NCBI RefSeq assembly: GCF_047717795.1 | Contig: NZ_CP159808.1 | Location: forward strand, 992,001 to 1,056,000 | Length of the DNA stretch: 64,000 nucleotides | Reading direction: 5' to 3' | Origin: Marisalimonas sp016777705 | GTDB taxonomy: Bacteria > Pseudomonadota > Alphaproteobacteria > Puniceispirillales > Marisalimonadaceae | In this document: positions 46,061-55,258 of the stretch, piece by piece | How positions within the stretch are numbered: the first letter of the stretch is position 1 | Layout of the letters: every line of letters begins with the position of its first letter | Notes under the pieces: generated by a model | Seen by the model: only the letters and a program-made list of their open reading frames with translations | What the model was told of the DNA's origin: nothing | Databases searched by the model: none | Program-made: the position numbers and the translations under genes

Positions 46061-47128
46061 ATGTCTATAAAGCCTTATGGTTCTACTTCAGGAAGAAAAC
46101 ATGGAAAACCAGGAATAGAGATAAGACCTTCTTCTAAAACTGTAGATGCCCATTGTCATCTTCATGTTCAAGAAGCAGCAGACCTCGTCCAAGGAATATT
46201 TGACCAACAAGATATCCCTGCTTTTAGACATGCCAACCAAATTACCACAAATCAAAATATTCAGCAGGTTAAAGATAGATTTATGGATTTAACTAATGTT
46301 GAAACAAGATTAAAAAAAATGGACTCACAAGGCATTGATCTACAAGTTTTGATACCTGTTCCCTTTCAGCATTATTGTAATATAAAAAGTGAAGTTGCAT
46401 TCAAAGCTATAGAAACTATTAATAACAAACTTTCAGAAACAGCTAATAATCGAAAAGATAGGTTTGTTGCATTAGGAACTCTTCCAATGCAGAACGGTGA
46501 TATTGCTGTCAAAGAAATGGAAAGATGTGTAAATGAACTTGATATTAGAGGCTTTCAGATTATTACATTTCAAGACGGGAAAGAGTTATCACACCCTTCT
46601 TATGATGGTATTTGGGAAACAGCTACAAAGTTAGATATCCCTATTTTTCTTCATCCTAATGGTTATCCAGAAGGAGAAAGATTAAAAGATCATTATTTCA
46701 TTAACATAATTGGCAACCCCATGGACACCACTGCTGCTCTTCACCATTTAATTTTTGATGGGACAATGGAAAAAAATCCAAATTTAAAAATCTTTGTTGC
46801 CCATGGTGGTGGTTATCTACCGGCGTATTCAGCTAGAATTGATCACGCCTGGGGAGCCAGGCCTGACTGTAGAGGCAACAATCTCAAGCATATGCCATCA
46901 GACTACCTAAAAAGAATGTATTTTGATACCGTTGTATTTTCATTTGACCAACTAAAATATCTTGTAGATAAATATGGAGCTGATCATATAATTATGGGTA
47001 CTGATTACCCCTATGATATGGCTGAAGATGATCCTATAGAACATGTTATGGGAACTGAAGAGCTTTCAAAAGATCAAATTGAAATGATTACTGGTGGCAA
47101 TGCCTGCTCATTATTCAAAATAAAGTAA
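46061..47128 (+). CDS. Amidohydrolase family protein, ACMSD-like
   Basis: I start at the ATG at 46061 (355 residues), which has GGAG 6 bases upstream. The protein is a TIM-barrel amidohydrolase_2: metal motif DAHCHLHV near residue 34, FLHPNGYPEG, FVAHGGGYLPAYSARIDHAW, and the catalytic aspartate in MGTDYPYDMAEDDP. This set matches the aminocarboxymuconate-semialdehyde decarboxylase group, whose members decarboxylate aromatic ring-cleavage products or hydrolyse lactones. Substrate unknown. It is followed 10 bases later by a TRAP-type binding protein, which suggests a shared ligand or pathway. Confidence 0.85.
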   Translation: MSIKPYGSTSGRKHGKPGIEIRPSSKTVDAHCHLHVQEAADLVQGIFDQQDIPAFRHANQITTNQNIQQVKDRFMDLTNVETRLKKMDSQGIDLQVLIPVPFQHYCNIKSEVAFKAIETINNKLSETANNRKDRFVALGTLPMQNGDIAVKEMERCVNELDIRGFQIITFQDGKELSHPSYDGIWETATKLDIPIFLHPNGYPEGERLKDHYFINIIGNPMDTTAALHHLIFDGTMEKNPNLKIFVAHGGGYLPAYSARIDHAWGARPDCRGNNLKHMPSDYLKRMYFDTVVFSFDQLKYLVDKYGADHIIMGTDYPYDMAEDDPIEHVMGTEELSKDQIEMITGGNACSLFKIK

Positions 47129-47138
47129 GAAGTTTATA

Positions 47139-48038
47139 TTGAAAGAAAATCTAATTATAGCTGGTTATCAAGGCTCTGGTTCAATACACACCAAATCAGT
47201 TGAATATTTTATTGATGAATTAAGTAGTGAATTCATTACTGATTTTATAATGGATATCACAAATGATGGAGACAAAGCCTCAAGTTTAATCGAGAAGACA
47301 CAACTAGGAGAAATACACGCTTCATACTTATTATCTAGTTATTTTGAGAAAATATTGCCAGAAATCCAAATTTTAGACTTACCTTATTTATTCAATAACA
47401 GAAATGAAGCATATAACTCATTAAAATCAGATTTATTCAATTATATAGATAATAAGTTAAAAATTAAAAATTTAAAACTATTAGGTTTTTGGGACAATGG
47501 TATTAGACATATAAGTTCTAAAATAAAATTAATAAAAAATCTTTCTGATTGCAAAGGACAAGTAATACGAACCACCCCTAGCCCACTTCATATAGAAATT
47601 TTTAGAAAATTAGGATTTATACCAAAACCTCTAGATGTAAGAGATTTTAAATTAGCTGTAGAAAAAAATGATATAGATGCACAAGAAAATCCTTTAACTA
47701 ATTACTGGAATTTTGGAGTATATAAAAAACAGGAATTCGTTTCTTTAACATCACATATTTTTGGGTTTTGTTTATTTGTAATTAATGATGATTATTTCAA
47801 TAAATTGTCAGATTTAAACAAGAAATTCTTAATTAAAAAATCTAAAGAAACAACTAAATTTCAAAGAAGGTTAGCGATTAGTGAAGATGATATCTTGATA
47901 AAGAAAATAAAGTCAAAAAACTTAAAAATTGAAAATATTGACAAAGATTGTTTAGAGGATTTTAAAAAAGCAACAAATAATTTTCATGAAAATTACTTTC
48001 AAACTTACCCTCATATGAAAGAGTATATTAAAATTTAA
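47139..48038 (+). CDS. TRAP-type (DctP family) solute-binding protein lacking a signal peptide
   Basis: The 299-residue protein aligns over its whole length with mature DctP binding proteins: HTKSVEYFIDELSSE, then LDLPYLFNNRNEAY, GFWDNGIRHISS, KGQVIRTTPSP with the carboxylate-binding arginine (R144), and DIDAQENPL. It begins (TTG at 47139) right where mature binding proteins begin, and an in-frame stop at 47121 rules out an upstream leader. It would therefore stay in the cytoplasm unless exported otherwise. No membrane subunits are adjacent. It may have become an intracellular ligand binder or be a decaying gene; the frame itself is intact. Confidence 0.8.
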   Translation: MKENLIIAGYQGSGSIHTKSVEYFIDELSSEFITDFIMDITNDGDKASSLIEKTQLGEIHASYLLSSYFEKILPEIQILDLPYLFNNRNEAYNSLKSDLFNYIDNKLKIKNLKLLGFWDNGIRHISSKIKLIKNLSDCKGQVIRTTPSPLHIEIFRKLGFIPKPLDVRDFKLAVEKNDIDAQENPLTNYWNFGVYKKQEFVSLTSHIFGFCLFVINDDYFNKLSDLNKKFLIKKSKETTKFQRRLAISEDDILIKKIKSKNLKIENIDKDCLEDFKKATNNFHENYFQTYPHMKEYIKI

Positions 48039-48046
48039 TAAATATT

Positions 48047-49747
48047 TTATTTTACAGGCCTTAAGAAATCAAAATCAGCCCCTTTATCTGCTTGAAGCAC
48101 GCTTTCATGGAATATTTTATCGTAACCCCTTCTTTTAATTTCTGTATTACTTTTTTTGCTCTTTTTTCTGATTGTTATTTCTTCATCAGATAATTTAAGT
48201 TCTAATAATCTTTGTTTAACATCTAATTTTATAATATCGCCACTCTTTACGATGTCTAAAGTTCCACCAGCGGCAGCCTCTGGACAGACATGCAAAATAA
48301 TTGTTCCTGCTGCAGTTCCACTCATTCTTCCATCAGAAATCCTTACCATGTCCTTAACACCTTGCTTAGCTAATTTTTTAGGAATAGGTATTAAGCCTGC
48401 CTCAGGCATGCCTGGCGCTCCTATTGGTCCAATATTTTTCAGGAGAAGAATACTGTCTTTAGTAACATTTAAATCATCACTATCAATTCTATTCGCTAAA
48501 TCTTGAAGATTCTCAAATACCTCAACAACACCTTCATGAGCTAACAATTCTTTGCTTGCTGCTGATTGTTTAATTATAGCCGATCTTGGAGCAAGGTTTC
48601 CTTTTAATACTGCTATACTACCCTTATCAAAAATAGGATTTTCAACTTTTCTTATAACTTCTTGCTTCCAATTATATTTGTTTTTATCAATAATTTCTTT
48701 GATAGTTTCGCCCGTGACTGTAATAGCATCTAAATAAAGATAATCTTTTAATTCATTTAAAATTCTAGGAAGCCCTCCTGATTTAAACAAATCTTCCATA
48801 TAACCAGAACCAGACGGCTTTAAGTCAACAATCATGGGTGTGTCTTTTGTCATTTTATCAAATTCATTAAGATCAATGTCTATCCCAAGCCTGCCAGCCA
48901 TAGCTGTCAAATGAACTATTCCATTAGTTGATCCCCCAATTGCAGACAAAACAGTCAATGCATTTTTGAAATTTTTTAAAGTTAAAAAACTTTTTGGGTT
49001 CAATGATTTACTGGCTATTTCAACAGCCACTTTACCAGTTTCCTCTGCAATTCTTTTTCGTTCAGCAGAAACGGCTGGTGCTGAAGCCCCATTTGATATC
49101 ATCATGCCAAGAGCTTCAGTAATTAGTGCCATTGTACTGGCAGTGCCCATTACACCACATGTTCCAACAGTAGGAACTAACTGATTATTAACTTCATTAA
49201 TCTCAGCAAGATCTATTTCTTCTGCTCTGAATTTTGCCCAATAACCTCTACAATCAGTACAAGCCCCTACTCTCTCTCCTCTATGAGAGCCAGTGAGCAT
49301 AGGTCCAGTAACTAGTTGTATAGCAGGAATGTTTGCGCTAAACGCACCCATTAATTGAGCGGGTACTGTTTTATCACATCCGCCTATTAAAACACATGCA
49401 TCCATTGGCTGGGCTTTCATCATTTCTTCTGTATCAATTGACATCAAGTTTCTTAAATACATAGACGTTGGATAAGCAAAAGATTCATGAATACTTATTG
49501 TAGGAAATTCTAATGGTATGGCACCTGAAGATAATATCCCAGCTTTCACACTTTTTATTAAATCTGGCACATTTCCGTGGCACGGATTATAGTCACTATA
49601 AGTGTTAGTTATTCCTATAATTGGCTTATTAAGCATCTCTTCTGAATAACCCATCCCTTTGATGAAGGCCTTTCTCAAAAAAATTGAAAACTCACTATCC
49701 CCATAGTTGGTGAGATTCTTATACATACCTGAGGTTTTTTTTGTCAT
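48047..49747 (-). CDS. IlvD/Edd family dehydratase, sugar-acid type
   Basis: The 566-residue protein belongs to the iron-sulfur IlvD/Edd dehydratases: cysteine motifs CHGN, GGCDKT and GTCGVMGTA are all present, along with RISDGRMSGTAAG near the C-terminus. The stretch TGPMLTGSHRGERVGACTDC and the following CRGYWAKFRA is, from memory, typical of pentonate dehydratases (L-arabinonate or xylonate type) rather than of the branched-chain amino acid enzyme. Family members dehydrate sugar acids to 2-keto-3-deoxy acids. Absence of other ilv genes and the catabolic context agree. It converges with the orphan binding protein. Confidence 0.82.
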   Translation of the reverse strand: MTKKTSGMYKNLTNYGDSEFSIFLRKAFIKGMGYSEEMLNKPIIGITNTYSDYNPCHGNVPDLIKSVKAGILSSGAIPLEFPTISIHESFAYPTSMYLRNLMSIDTEEMMKAQPMDACVLIGGCDKTVPAQLMGAFSANIPAIQLVTGPMLTGSHRGERVGACTDCRGYWAKFRAEEIDLAEINEVNNQLVPTVGTCGVMGTASTMALITEALGMMISNGASAPAVSAERKRIAEETGKVAVEIASKSLNPKSFLTLKNFKNALTVLSAIGGSTNGIVHLTAMAGRLGIDIDLNEFDKMTKDTPMIVDLKPSGSGYMEDLFKSGGLPRILNELKDYLYLDAITVTGETIKEIIDKNKYNWKQEVIRKVENPIFDKGSIAVLKGNLAPRSAIIKQSAASKELLAHEGVVEVFENLQDLANRIDSDDLNVTKDSILLLKNIGPIGAPGMPEAGLIPIPKKLAKQGVKDMVRISDGRMSGTAAGTIILHVCPEAAAGGTLDIVKSGDIIKLDVKQRLLELKLSDEEITIRKKSKKSNTEIKRRGYDKIFHESVLQADKGADFDFLRPVK

Positions 49748-49790
49748 CTCAATAGATCCTTAATAAATTTTTGATAAATATGTAGATAAA

Positions 49791-51944
49791 TTAATTTAAT
49801 AATTCTTTCGTAATATTATCCTTGGTAAATGGCAATGTTTTTATTCTTTGACCAAGGGCGTTACACAATGCATTTGAAATTGCGGCTCCAGTAGGTCCTG
49901 CTACTACCTCACCTACACCTAAATAAGCACAACCTTTTTGGTCAATTATACTTGTAGTAAAAACAGGAATATTATCAAAACCTATAATTTTATAACTATC
50001 CCAATCTTTAGAAATTATTTCTTTTGAGTCAAAAATCACTTCTTCGTATAAAGTCCAACTGGCTGCTTGAATAAATCCACCTTCTACCTGCGCTTTTATG
50101 CCATCTTCATAAGCAATTTCTCCAGCATCTACAGATATCCAAGCATGATTTAATTTAATTTCTAAATCATCGGTAACATTTAATTCTACGCCTACTGCAC
50201 AATATGCCGCAGAATTTTTATATCTTGAAAACGCTATGCCTCTAAAGCTATCTTCTTTAGGTTTAAAAAAGTCCATTTCTTTTTTTAGGCTCTTAAGAAT
50301 AGCAATGGCACGCTCATCATCTAAATGATTTATTCTAATGTCAAAAGGATCTATATTTTTAATTGATGCCAAATCATTTAAAAAACTTTCAGATGCTGTT
50401 ATATTAGCGAAAGCACCTAAAGTCCTTAATGCAGATGTCCTCAATGGCAAATCGTGAACTAAGTTTTTTACTAATCTATTTTCTTTGAAATTATATATTG
50501 GATCTAAATTTCTATGTATACCCATATGAGCGGATGTTTTAGGTTTTGATTTTGTTTTTACAAAATTATTAGTTAAAAATTTATAACTTATGAAATTATT
50601 TAATTCTATATCTGATGGTCTTGACAAATATGTATCCGAATAAGCCTCATTTGACCAATAAACAATTTCTCCATCATCATTAATAGCTCCAAAAACTTTG
50701 TTTAAAGATGCGCTTCCATAAGGCTCCCACGAATGTTCATCTTCACGTGTCCATTTTAACAAGATATAACGCTCAGGATATCCCTTTGCGATCACAGATG
50801 CTTCAAATGCCACGTCATCAGCACCATTATGACCATAGCAACCTGAGCCAGGCATAAATTTCAAAGTGACAAGATTTGGATCAATATCAAAATACTTGCT
50901 AATAGAGTGTTTTAGAGCAAAGATTGATTGGCTATGTGAAAATACAGTAAATTCAATGTCATTATAAATAGCACAACTGGCAGATGGCCCTATAGGTCCA
51001 TGCATTAAATAACTTTTTTTAAAGATCGTTGATAATGATTTAATTTTTGGATCATTAAAAGATTTTTTTTCTGGTATCTCTTCATAAAAAGCCTCTCCTC
51101 CAGATTTAACTAACAATGATTCCTTTTCATGTTTTTCAAGAGAACTAAATACATTATTACTAGATAATTGCTGTTTTTCTTCCCAAAAAATATTGTTTTT
51201 AGCAATTTCCAAGAATTTGATAACCAAAAATTCATCAAGCGACAGAATTGCAACGAAAGAGCCTTTAACAAAAAGTTCAATCTCATTCTCAACAAGTCTT
51301 TTTTTAAAGTCTTCATTTATTTTGATTAATTTGCAGTGATAAGAAGGAGGCCTTACTATTCTAGCATGTAACATTTTAGGGAAATTAATATCATGAACAT
51401 ATTTATATTTTCCTGTAACGATTTCATTGATGGTTTTTAATTCTATTTTTTGATTATTTTCATAATTAATTTTTTTAAGAGAGTTCTCATCAAAAATTTC
51501 AGGAATAATGACTTCTCTAAACTCATCAGTTTTAGAAAAATCCCAATAAGAAATAGTTTTGTTAGAATTCTTATCTTTTATAACTCCATTTTCAAAAAGA
51601 ATATCTTCATTTTTAATTTTAAGATTTTCTAACGCATAATTTAAAAAACTTATTTTAAGAGCAATAGAAGCAGCCTTAACAGCAGATCCTGAATTTGCAA
51701 CAGATAAACTACTTGCAGTAATACCTTCATTAGGTGAAATATCAGTGCTTAATTTAATAATTTCTATTTGATCATATTTAATTTCAGTGATTTTAGAGGT
51801 AATTAATGCCAGTGTAGAGCTAATATGCTGTCCTATATCAACTTTACCAGAGTAAACTTTTAAAATTCCGGGATTACTGAAATCAAACCAATGACTTAAT
51901 TTGTTGTAGGTATTAATACTAGGGCCGCTATTAAATTGATTCAT
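49791..51944 (-). CDS. Molybdenum hydroxylase, molybdopterin-binding subunit
   Basis: This 717-residue protein is a xanthine dehydrogenase-family large subunit. It carries VDIGQHISSTLALITSKI near the start, the central SGCYGHNGADDVAFEASVIA, a segment PLRTSALRTLGAFANI contacting the cofactor, and near the end YLGVGEVVAGPTGAAI with the catalytic glutamate. No Tat signal is visible. Only the [2Fe-2S] subunit follows; there is no FAD subunit, as in nicotinate dehydrogenase and isoquinoline oxidoreductase types that pass electrons to a cytochrome or other acceptor. It hydroxylates a heterocycle or aldehyde by family; the substrate is unknown. Confidence 0.85.
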   Translation of the reverse strand: MNQFNSGPSINTYNKLSHWFDFSNPGILKVYSGKVDIGQHISSTLALITSKITEIKYDQIEIIKLSTDISPNEGITASSLSVANSGSAVKAASIALKISFLNYALENLKIKNEDILFENGVIKDKNSNKTISYWDFSKTDEFREVIIPEIFDENSLKKINYENNQKIELKTINEIVTGKYKYVHDINFPKMLHARIVRPPSYHCKLIKINEDFKKRLVENEIELFVKGSFVAILSLDEFLVIKFLEIAKNNIFWEEKQQLSSNNVFSSLEKHEKESLLVKSGGEAFYEEIPEKKSFNDPKIKSLSTIFKKSYLMHGPIGPSASCAIYNDIEFTVFSHSQSIFALKHSISKYFDIDPNLVTLKFMPGSGCYGHNGADDVAFEASVIAKGYPERYILLKWTREDEHSWEPYGSASLNKVFGAINDDGEIVYWSNEAYSDTYLSRPSDIELNNFISYKFLTNNFVKTKSKPKTSAHMGIHRNLDPIYNFKENRLVKNLVHDLPLRTSALRTLGAFANITASESFLNDLASIKNIDPFDIRINHLDDERAIAILKSLKKEMDFFKPKEDSFRGIAFSRYKNSAAYCAVGVELNVTDDLEIKLNHAWISVDAGEIAYEDGIKAQVEGGFIQAASWTLYEEVIFDSKEIISKDWDSYKIIGFDNIPVFTTSIIDQKGCAYLGVGEVVAGPTGAAISNALCNALGQRIKTLPFTKDNITKELLN

Positions 51945-51957
51945 TATATTAGTAAAC

Positions 51958-52422
51958 CTAATTTTCTATTAAACTATCAATGGCCCTTAACACCACAGAA
52001 TGAGAACCGCAACGGCACAAATGACCATCTAAAGCGTTTTGAACTTGTTGAGACGATGGGTTTTTGTTTTTATCAAAAAGTGCTGTAACAGTGATTATAA
52101 TTCCACTTGTACAATAACCACATTGAGCTGCGTTAAATTTTCTAAAAGCCTCTTGCACATGATTTAATTTACTTTCAATTTGCAGCCCTTCAACAGTGAT
52201 AATTTCTTTTTTTTCGCATTCAATTGCTAATAAATTACATGAAAGTTTTTTTTCACCATCGATAATAACGGCGCAACTACCACATTGTTCAAGGCCACAA
52301 CCAAGTTTAGTGCCGGTTAATCCAAAGTCATCTCTGATGACATAAATAAGTGGTTTGTCATTGTGAATATTTATCTTCTTACATAATCCATTTATATTTA
52401 ATTCACATTCAACTTTTGACAT
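51958..52422 (-). CDS. [2Fe-2S] subunit of molybdenum hydroxylase
   Basis: The 154-residue electron-transfer subunit has a plant-type [2Fe-2S] site (C42, C47, C50, C62, in KLGCGLEQCGSCAV and LSC) and a C-terminal helical [2Fe-2S] site (C101, C104, C136, C138, in AAQCGYCTSG and HLCRCGSH). The GLEQCGSC form is common in the nicotinate dehydrogenase/IorA group. It is 13 bases upstream of the molybdopterin subunit on the same strand and surely forms a complex with it. Confidence 0.93.
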   Translation of the reverse strand: MSKVECELNINGLCKKINIHNDKPLIYVIRDDFGLTGTKLGCGLEQCGSCAVIIDGEKKLSCNLLAIECEKKEIITVEGLQIESKLNHVQEAFRKFNAAQCGYCTSGIIITVTALFDKNKNPSSQQVQNALDGHLCRCGSHSVVLRAIDSLIEN

Positions 52423-52480
52423 AACAAACCTTGAGAATATTTATTAATTAATTAATTAACTGAATAAATATGTATAAATA

Positions 52481-52496
52481 ATTGTTATTTAACAAT
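52481..52496. repeat. Inverted repeat upstream of the molybdenum hydroxylase operon
   Basis: ATTGTTA (52481-52487) and TAACAAT (52490-52496) form a perfect 7-base inverted repeat with a 2-base centre, 59 bases upstream of the [2Fe-2S] subunit start and just downstream of the SDR stop. It could be a regulator operator. AT-rich DNA produces such repeats by chance. Confidence 0.25.
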
Positions 52497-52525
52497 ATTC
52501 ATAATATTTTATTTTGCCTTTTATT

Positions 52526-53290
52526 TCATCTTGCAGTCCAGCCACCATCTACAAGTATACTTGAGCCTGTCATTAAAGAAGAAGCTTCAGAGGCCAAAAA
52601 TACAAATGGACCCATCAAGTCAGTTACTTCGCCTAATCTACCAATAGGTATCATTCCAATAGTAGCTTTTTTAAAGTCTTCATCTTTTAAAAATGGTTCA
52701 GTCATTGGGGTTTGAATAAAGGTAGGACAGATTGCATTAACTCTTATACCATCCGGCCCTAATTCAATTGCTAATGATTTTGTAAAACCTTCAATGGCAA
52801 ACTTACTTGAACAATATGTAGTTCTATTAGGCCCACCTACATGCCCCATCTGTGAAGAAACATTAATTATAGAACCCTTTATATTACTATCTAACATTTT
52901 CTTAACTACTAATTTTGTTAGACTTATTACAGATCTTACATTTAAAGACATCACATAATCAAAGTCTTCTATTTTTGTATCTATTAGTTTTGCAGGCCTA
53001 TTAGTGCCTGCATTATTTATCAGTATATCAAAAGGCTCAGCATTATTTATAAAATTTGATACCTCATCTTCATTATTGACATCCAATACTTCATAAGAAC
53101 CTTTAAAGCCTTGGTTGTTTATGTGATCCGTTAAATCTTTTAATTCTTTTTCTGTTCTAGAAACCAAAGTAACGTTTGCACCAGATTCTGCTAAAGCAAT
53201 AGATGCGCCCATTCCAATTCCTCGACCAGCTCCAGTAACTAAAGCTCTTTTTCCATCCAATCTAAAACTAGGTAATTTAGGGTAATTCAT
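52526..53290 (-). CDS. Short-chain dehydrogenase/reductase
   Basis: The 254-residue classical SDR has TGAGRGIGMGASIALAE (cofactor loop), NNAGTNRP, the serine segment INVSSQMGHVG, the active-site YCSSK, and NAICPTFIQTPMTEP, ending in the family DGGWTAR. Its closest look-alikes are gluconate 5-dehydrogenase and related polyol or hydroxy-acid dehydrogenases. It lies 9 bases after the HisD-like gene and is probably cotranscribed. In known dihydroxypropanesulfonate pathways a HisD-like and an SDR enzyme act on opposite carbons of the same polyol; that role is possible, not proven. Confidence 0.85.
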   Translation of the reverse strand: MNYPKLPSFRLDGKRALVTGAGRGIGMGASIALAESGANVTLVSRTEKELKDLTDHINNQGFKGSYEVLDVNNEDEVSNFINNAEPFDILINNAGTNRPAKLIDTKIEDFDYVMSLNVRSVISLTKLVVKKMLDSNIKGSIINVSSQMGHVGGPNRTTYCSSKFAIEGFTKSLAIELGPDGIRVNAICPTFIQTPMTEPFLKDEDFKKATIGMIPIGRLGEVTDLMGPFVFLASEASSLMTGSSILVDGGWTAR

Positions 53291-53299
53291 AACGATCTC

Positions 53300-54607
53300 C
53301 TATTCTGCTGAGGCATATGGCTTGATATTTCTTCCACCATATCTTCTAACTCTAATATTTGCTTGTTCACCATGGCCTGAAAAACCTTCTAGCGCACATA
53401 ATCGTGAACAGTATTCTCCAACGAGAGCAGATGCTTCATCAGTTAACACTTTTTGATATGTACAAGTTTTTAAAAATTTACCAACCCATAAACCACCTGT
53501 ATATCTTGCGGCTTTTTTAGTTGGTAAAGTATGATTTGTTCCAATTACTTTATCGCCAAAAGCTACATTTGTTCTAGCTCCTAAAAACAAAGCTCCGTAA
53601 TTAGTCATATTTTTATGAAAATAATCAGGATCTTTTGTCATTACTTGAACGTGTTCAAATGCTAAATCATCAGCAACATTTACCATTTCATCTATATCGT
53701 CACAAACAATAACCTGACCATATTCATTCCAAGATTCCGAAGCGATGTGAGCTGTAGGTAATATTTTTAATTGTCTTTCAACTTCTTCAATTGTATCTAA
53801 TGCTAATTTATTTGATGTTGTTAACAATATTGCTGGGCTTGTTGGACCGTGTTCAGCTTGACCTAAAAGATCAATAGCACAAATTTCAGGATCAGACGTT
53901 TCATCAGCAATTATTAAAGTTTCTGTAGGTCCTGCAAACAAGTCTATACCAACACGCCCAAATAATTGTCTTTTAGCTTCTGCCACAAACATATTTCCAG
54001 GGCCAACAAGCATATCAACACCTTTTATTGATTCAGTTCCAATGGCCATCGCTGCAACTGCCTGAATTCCTCCAAGACATAGTATTTGATCTGCGCCTCC
54101 CATATGCATTGCAGCCACAATTGCTGGATGGGGCTTACCTTCTTGAGGTGGCGCTGATGCCATAATATTTTTAACCCCAGCTACTTTAGCAGTTAAAACT
54201 GACATATGTGCAGACGCAACCATAGGATATTTTCCACCAGGAACATAACAACCAACAGCATTCATTGGAATATTTTTATGACCTAACACAACGCCAGGTA
54301 AAGTTTCAACTTCTATGTCTTTAATTGATTCTAATTGTTTTGTTGCAAAATTACGAACTTGAGTTTGAGCAAATTTAATATCTTCTATATCTCTTTTGTC
54401 TACTTTACTTATTGCGTTTTCGATCTCTTGTTCAGTTAATACAAAATTTTCAGGTTCATAATTATCAAACTTTTTAGATAACTCCCTAACTGCAGCGTCC
54501 CCTCTATTGCTGACATCAGAAAGAATGTCTTCTACAGTTTTTCGAACTTCAGCATCTGCATCAATTATTTCATTCTCAGATTTTCCTTCTTTTAACCACT
54601 TGGCCAT
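53300..54607 (-). CDS. HisD-family dehydrogenase, sulfopropanediol dehydrogenase-like
   Basis: The 435-residue protein keeps the histidinol dehydrogenase active-site pattern: Q250 and H253 in GQAEHGPTSPA, E318-H319 in LAFEHVQV, D352 in FGDKVIGTNHTLPT, and H412 in GFSGHGEQANIRV. The C-terminal SGHGEQANIRVRRYGG and the start MAKWLKEGKSENE resemble the HpsN group (sulfopropanediol 3-dehydrogenase) rather than biosynthetic HisD, as I recall them. No histidine biosynthesis genes are near; an SDR, flavin reductase and TRAP transporter are. Oxidation of a small hydroxylated acid or sulfonate with NAD is the likely role. Confidence 0.78.
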   Translation of the reverse strand: MAKWLKEGKSENEIIDADAEVRKTVEDILSDVSNRGDAAVRELSKKFDNYEPENFVLTEQEIENAISKVDKRDIEDIKFAQTQVRNFATKQLESIKDIEVETLPGVVLGHKNIPMNAVGCYVPGGKYPMVASAHMSVLTAKVAGVKNIMASAPPQEGKPHPAIVAAMHMGGADQILCLGGIQAVAAMAIGTESIKGVDMLVGPGNMFVAEAKRQLFGRVGIDLFAGPTETLIIADETSDPEICAIDLLGQAEHGPTSPAILLTTSNKLALDTIEEVERQLKILPTAHIASESWNEYGQVIVCDDIDEMVNVADDLAFEHVQVMTKDPDYFHKNMTNYGALFLGARTNVAFGDKVIGTNHTLPTKKAARYTGGLWVGKFLKTCTYQKVLTDEASALVGEYCSRLCALEGFSGHGEQANIRVRRYGGRNIKPYASAE

Positions 54608-54661
54608 TGCACCCTCATAATATTAAGATTTTGATGTTATAATTATTTTAAATATTTTCAA

Positions 54662-55129
54662 TTAAGAAATTTTTCCATTCCAAAAAGTTAATGGATCCAT
54701 ATTTGAAATACCATATGAAGTTACTTTACCTAGTAATATCTTATGGTCTCCTCCTTCATAGTCATTCCACTTAGTACAATCAAACCAAGCAAGAGTATCA
54801 TTAATTAAAGGAAATCCATTTTCACTTAATTTCCAATTAATATTTTCAAATTTATCATTTAATGGTGAAGCAAAATGATTACAAAGTTTAACTTGATCTT
54901 TTGATAAGATATTTACAGCATATCCATTTGCATCCAAAAACAAAGAATAACTAGGTTGTTTCTTAGCTATACTCCATAGCACAAGAGGAGGATCAAGAGA
55001 AACTGAAGAAAAACTATTAACCGTCATTCCAATAGGTTTATTTTCTTTATCAATAGCTGTTACAACGGTTATTCCAGTTGGAAACATTCCAAATGCTTTT
55101 CTCAAATCTTTGTTATTTTGTGTATTCAT
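54662..55129 (-). CDS. Flavin reductase family protein (FMN-binding split barrel)
   Basis: The 155-residue protein has the flavin reductase-like split barrel: FPTGITVVTAIDKENKPIGM, TVNSFSSVSLDPPLVLWSI, and HKILLGKVTSYG. Such proteins reduce FMN or FAD with NAD(P)H for a two-component monooxygenase or bind flavin themselves. No partner monooxygenase is seen in the window. It is first in the minus-strand set and divergent from the LysR gene, so it is a likely LysR target. Confidence 0.85.
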   Translation of the reverse strand: MNTQNNKDLRKAFGMFPTGITVVTAIDKENKPIGMTVNSFSSVSLDPPLVLWSIAKKQPSYSLFLDANGYAVNILSKDQVKLCNHFASPLNDKFENINWKLSENGFPLINDTLAWFDCTKWNDYEGGDHKILLGKVTSYGISNMDPLTFWNGKIS

Positions 55130-55258
55130 TTAACCTAAACTCTTTAAGATTTTATTAAACTTTATAAATTAATTTCTTGTTAACATATTTTAGTGTATAA
55201 GAAGTAATTATTTATTTATATGATTTATATCAACTTAACTGATAAATAGAGAAGTTCA
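55130..55258. promoter_or_regulatory. Divergent flavin reductase/LysR control region
   Basis: These 129 bases between divergent genes are the classical place for LysR binding. A palindromic TGTTAACA lies at 55178-55185. AGAGAAG just before 55259 is a possible ribosome binding site for lysR. No T-N11-A site stands out from the AT background. Confidence 0.35.

Noticed and set aside
48047..49747. Dihydroxy-acid dehydratase of branched-chain amino acid synthesis
   Set aside because: Motifs are shared across the family; the GACTDC segment and neighbours favour a sugar-acid dehydratase, though this is not certain.
53300..54607. Biosynthetic histidinol dehydrogenase (hisD)
   Set aside because: All HisD catalytic residues are there, but no his genes are near and the context is catabolic, with N- and C-terminal segments closer to the sulfopropanediol dehydrogenase group.
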